Positions 61,388-64,000 of a DNA stretch of 64,000 bases are shown here, one piece after another. The DNA is from Methylopila capsulata (GTDB lineage: Bacteria > Pseudomonadota > Alphaproteobacteria > Rhizobiales > Methylopilaceae). A program made the translations under genes and the position numbers. Position 1 is the first letter of the stretch. Each line of letters opens with the position of its first letter. The stretch is taken from assembly GCF_016907975.1 (NCBI RefSeq), contig NZ_JAFBCY010000001.1, forward strand, positions 1,116,001 through 1,180,000, given 5' to 3'. The notes below the pieces were generated by a model, which saw nothing but the letters and a program-made list of their open reading frames with translations, did not search any database and had not been told where the DNA came from.

Positions 61388-64000
61388 TGAGCCAGCCGAA
61401 CCGCCTCGCCTCCGGCGGCCTGATCGACCGCGCGACGCCGCTCGCCTTCACCTTTGACGGCCGCGGCTACACCGGCCATCCCGGCGACACGCTGGCCTCC
61501 GCCCTGCTCGCGAACGGCGTGACCCTCGTCGGGCGCTCGTTCAAGTACCACCGCCCGCGCGGCATCCTGACCGCTGGCTCCGAGGAGCCGAACGCGCTGG
61601 TGGAGCTCCGAACCGGCGCGCGGCGCGAGCCGAACGTCAAGGCGACGGTCGCCGAGCTCTACGACGGGCTGGAGGCGCGGAGCCAGAACCGGTTTCCGTC
61701 GCTTAGCTTCGACCTGCTGGCGGTGAACCAGCTCGCCTCGCCAGTGTTCGTGGCGGGCTTCTACTACAAGACCTTCATGTGGCCGGCGAAGCTTTGGGAG
61801 AAGCTCTACGAGCCGCTGATCCGCCGCGCCGCGGGCCTCGGCCGCGCGGCGGAGGCCGCGGATCCCGACGCTTATGAGAAGACCACGGCGCACTGCGACG
61901 TGCTGGTGATCGGCGGCGGTCCCGCCGGCCTCTCCGCGGCGCTCGCCGCCGGCCGCGCCGGGGCGCGGGTGATCCTGGCCGACGACGACTCCGTGCTGGG
62001 CGGACGGCTGCTGTCCGATCGCCTCGCCGTCGGCGAGGGCAGCGCGGCGCAATGGGCGGCTTCCGCCGCGGCCGAACTCGCCAGCCTTCCCGACGTCACC
62101 GTGCTGACGCGCGCCTCCGTGGTCGGCGCCTACGACGGCGGCGTCTACGGCGCCCTGGAGCGTGTGTCCGACCACCGCGCGACGCCGTTGCCGCACCAGC
62201 CGCGCCAGCGGTTCTGGCGCATCGTCGCCAAGCGCTGCGTTCTCGCGGCCGGCGCGCTGGAGCGACCGATCCCGTTCGGGAACAACGACACGCCCGGCGT
62301 GATGCTCGCCGGCGCCGTGCGCAGCTACCTCAACCGCTTCGGCGTCGCGCCGGGCAAGCGCGCGGTCGTCTACGCCAACAACGACGACGCCGCGAAGACC
62401 GTGCTGGACCTCACAGCAGCTGGCTGCGAGATCGCCGCCGTGGTCGACGCCAGCGGCGACGCGCCCGCGCTCGCCGCCGCCGCCCGCTCCGCCGGCGCGC
62501 CGCTGATCTTCGGCGGCGCGGTCGTGCGCGCCTATGGCGGCCAGTCGGTGAAGGGCTGCGCGATCGCGGATTCCCGCGGCCGCAGCTTCAACGTCGCCTG
62601 CGACCTCGTCGCCGTGTCCGGCGGCTGGAACCCGTCGATCCAGATCGCGACCCACCTTGGCGGCAGGCCCGTCTGGGACTCGCCGCGCTCGGCTTTCCTG
62701 CCGGGCTCCCCCCCTCCCGGCATGGACGTGGCCGGCGCCGCCTCCGGCGCGTTCGAGCTGGCGGAGGCCTTCGCCGAAGGCGGTCGCCTCGGAACCGAAG
62801 CCGCGCAGGAGTGCGGCTACACGGCGGCGCCGTTCGACGCGCCGCAGACCGAGCCCGAGACCGACGCCGTCCATGGCCACGGGCCGTGGAAGCCGAAGAC
62901 GTCGCGCGGCAAGGCCTTCGTCGACTTCCAGAACGACGTGACGGTGAAGGACGTGGAGCTCGCCGCGCGCGAAGGCTTCAAGTCGGTCGAGCACCTCAAG
63001 CGCTACACCACGCTCGGCATGGCGACCGACCAGGGCAAGACCGCGAACGTGGTGGGCCTCGCGCTGATGGCGGAGATCACCGGCCGTTCGATCCCGGACA
63101 CGGGCACCACGCTGACGCGGCCGCCCTTCACGCCGGTCGCGATCGGCGCGCTCGGCGGCGCGCACCGCCACAAGGAGTTCCGCCCCACCCGCCTGCCGCC
63201 CTCGCACTTCTGGGCCGAGGAGCAGGGCGCGGCCTTCGTCGAGACCGGGCTTTGGATGCGCGCGGCGTACTTCCCGCGCGCCGGAGAAGCCGACTGGCTC
63301 GAGACCACCATCCGCGAGGTCAATACCGTCCGGACCGCCGTCGGCGTCTACGACGCCTCGACGCTGGGCAAGATCGACGTGCAGGGCGCGGACGCCGGCG
63401 TCTTCCTGGACCGCGTCTACATCAACGGCTTCTCGACCATGCCGGTGGGCAAGGCGCGCTACGGCGTGATGCTGCGCGAGGACGGCTTCGCCATGGACGA
63501 CGGCACCGTCGCGAGGCTGAGCCCGACGCATTACTACGTGACGACCTCGACGGCGCACGCGGCGCAGGCCATGCGGCATCTCGAATACTGCCGCCAGTGG
63601 CTGTGGCCGGAGCTCGACGTCCACCTCGCCTCGATCACCGACCAGTGGGCGAAGTACGCCATTGCCGGTCCCCGCTCGCGCGACGTGGTGACGGCGCTGG
63701 TCGACGACGCCGACGTGTCGGACGCCGGCCTGCCCTACCTCGGCGTCAAGGAGGTCACCGTCGGCGGCGGTGTGAAGGCGCGGCTGTTCCGGCTCTCGTT
63801 CTCGGGGGAGATGGCCTATGAGCTCGCGGTCCCCGCCCGCTACGGCGACGCGACCATCCGCGCGATCATCGCAGCCGGCGAGCCCTTCGGCATCTGCCCC
63901 TACGGCGCCGAGGCGCTTGCGGTCATGCGCATCGAGAAGGGCCACGCGGCCGCAGCCGAACTGAACGGCACGACCACGGCGTTCGACCTCGGTCTCGGCG
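61384..64000 (+). CDS. soxA: Sarcosine oxidase subunit alpha, partial
   Basis: The frame is open from ATG 61384 to the right edge, 872 codons of a protein that is usually near 990. The N-terminal part has a 2Fe-2S-ferredoxin-like domain (GHPGDTLASALLANGVTLVGRSFKYHRPRGILTAGSEE), then the NAD/FAD-type domain with VIGGGPAGLSAALAAGRAGARVI near 175, and a C-terminal GcvT-like domain (YDASTLGKIDVQGADAGVFLDRVYINGFSTMPVGKARYGVMLREDGF) that binds tetrahydrofolate and forms methylene-THF from the N-methyl group. soxG and folate genes are expected just beyond the window. Confidence 0.96.
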   Translation, partial: MMSQPNRLASGGLIDRATPLAFTFDGRGYTGHPGDTLASALLANGVTLVGRSFKYHRPRGILTAGSEEPNALVELRTGARREPNVKATVAELYDGLEARSQNRFPSLSFDLLAVNQLASPVFVAGFYYKTFMWPAKLWEKLYEPLIRRAAGLGRAAEAADPDAYEKTTAHCDVLVIGGGPAGLSAALAAGRAGARVILADDDSVLGGRLLSDRLAVGEGSAAQWAASAAAELASLPDVTVLTRASVVGAYDGGVYGALERVSDHRATPLPHQPRQRFWRIVAKRCVLAAGALERPIPFGNNDTPGVMLAGAVRSYLNRFGVAPGKRAVVYANNDDAAKTVLDLTAAGCEIAAVVDASGDAPALAAAARSAGAPLIFGGAVVRAYGGQSVKGCAIADSRGRSFNVACDLVAVSGGWNPSIQIATHLGGRPVWDSPRSAFLPGSPPPGMDVAGAASGAFELAEAFAEGGRLGTEAAQECGYTAAPFDAPQTEPETDAVHGHGPWKPKTSRGKAFVDFQNDVTVKDVELAAREGFKSVEHLKRYTTLGMATDQGKTANVVGLALMAEITGRSIPDTGTTLTRPPFTPVAIGALGGAHRHKEFRPTRLPPSHFWAEEQGAAFVETGLWMRAAYFPRAGEADWLETTIREVNTVRTAVGVYDASTLGKIDVQGADAGVFLDRVYINGFSTMPVGKARYGVMLREDGFAMDDGTVARLSPTHYYVTTSTAHAAQAMRHLEYCRQWLWPELDVHLASITDQWAKYAIAGPRSRDVVTALVDDADVSDAGLPYLGVKEVTVGGGVKARLFRLSFSGEMAYELAVPARYGDATIRAIIAAGEPFGICPYGAEALAVMRIEKGHAAAAELNGTTTAFDLGLG

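Overview
The window is high-GC DNA from an alphaproteobacterium, most likely of the order Hyphomicrobiales (rhizobia/methylobacteria-like). The signs are a Rhizobium-type dctA-dctBD divergon with a sigma-54 promoter, an OxyR-KatG pair, several taurine/nitrate-type ABC importers, SoxBDA sarcosine oxidase genes and many GTG starts. I cannot name the genus. No tRNA, rRNA or CRISPR array was seen.

Region 1, bases 1 to about 15,960, is the integrase end of a decaying prophage whose other end lies left of the window. It runs from a T7 gp15-like internal virion protein (off the left edge) through small phage proteins, two tandem HNH-like paralogues, a broken BRO-type antirepressor carrying a 33-bp perfect palindrome, an AT-rich gene-poor island, a MarR-like regulator, a serine recombinase with repeated candidate binding sites, an AT-rich HEPN-domain gene that looks like defence cargo, a frameshifted thermonuclease, two small exported proteins, and a tyrosine integrase at the right edge. 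Three genes here are broken (BRO, DUF3102-like, nuclease).

Region 2, 16.0-24.6 kb, is chromosomal: LysR with a divergent exported metallo-beta-lactamase-fold hydrolase and a flavin-binding oxidase-like protein, an NTF2-like protein, oxyR divergent from katG, then a tautomerase pseudogene/GST/TetR module with two matching operators.

Region 3, 24.9-35.0 kb, is one co-directional GntR-headed cluster: ABC importer, MDR oxidoreductase, hotdog thioesterase, VOC protein, acyl-CoA ligase, PLP beta-family enzyme and gamma-glutamyltransferase-like hydrolase. It looks like uptake and CoA-dependent breakdown of an unidentified, perhaps sulfur- or amino-acid-conjugated compound.

Region 4, 35.2-43.3 kb, is a LysR-headed cluster: a second ABC importer, two SDRs, a close creatininase homologue and two different ureohydrolases. 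Together with sarcosine oxidase at 59.7-64.0 kb it suggests breakdown of creatinine or another guanidino compound, with a ureohydrolase in place of classical creatinase. This is the most interesting hypothesis in the window.

Region 5, 43.3-64.0 kb, holds a YdeP-type molybdopterin oxidoreductase, an SDR, a GAF protein, glutaminase, the dct dicarboxylate system, a HerA/FtsK-like ATPase, a 25-residue hydrophobic peptide gene, a two-component system, an RTX protein, a LysR and soxBDA, whose soxA runs off the right edge. Long inverted repeats of a REP-like kind lie between several genes.
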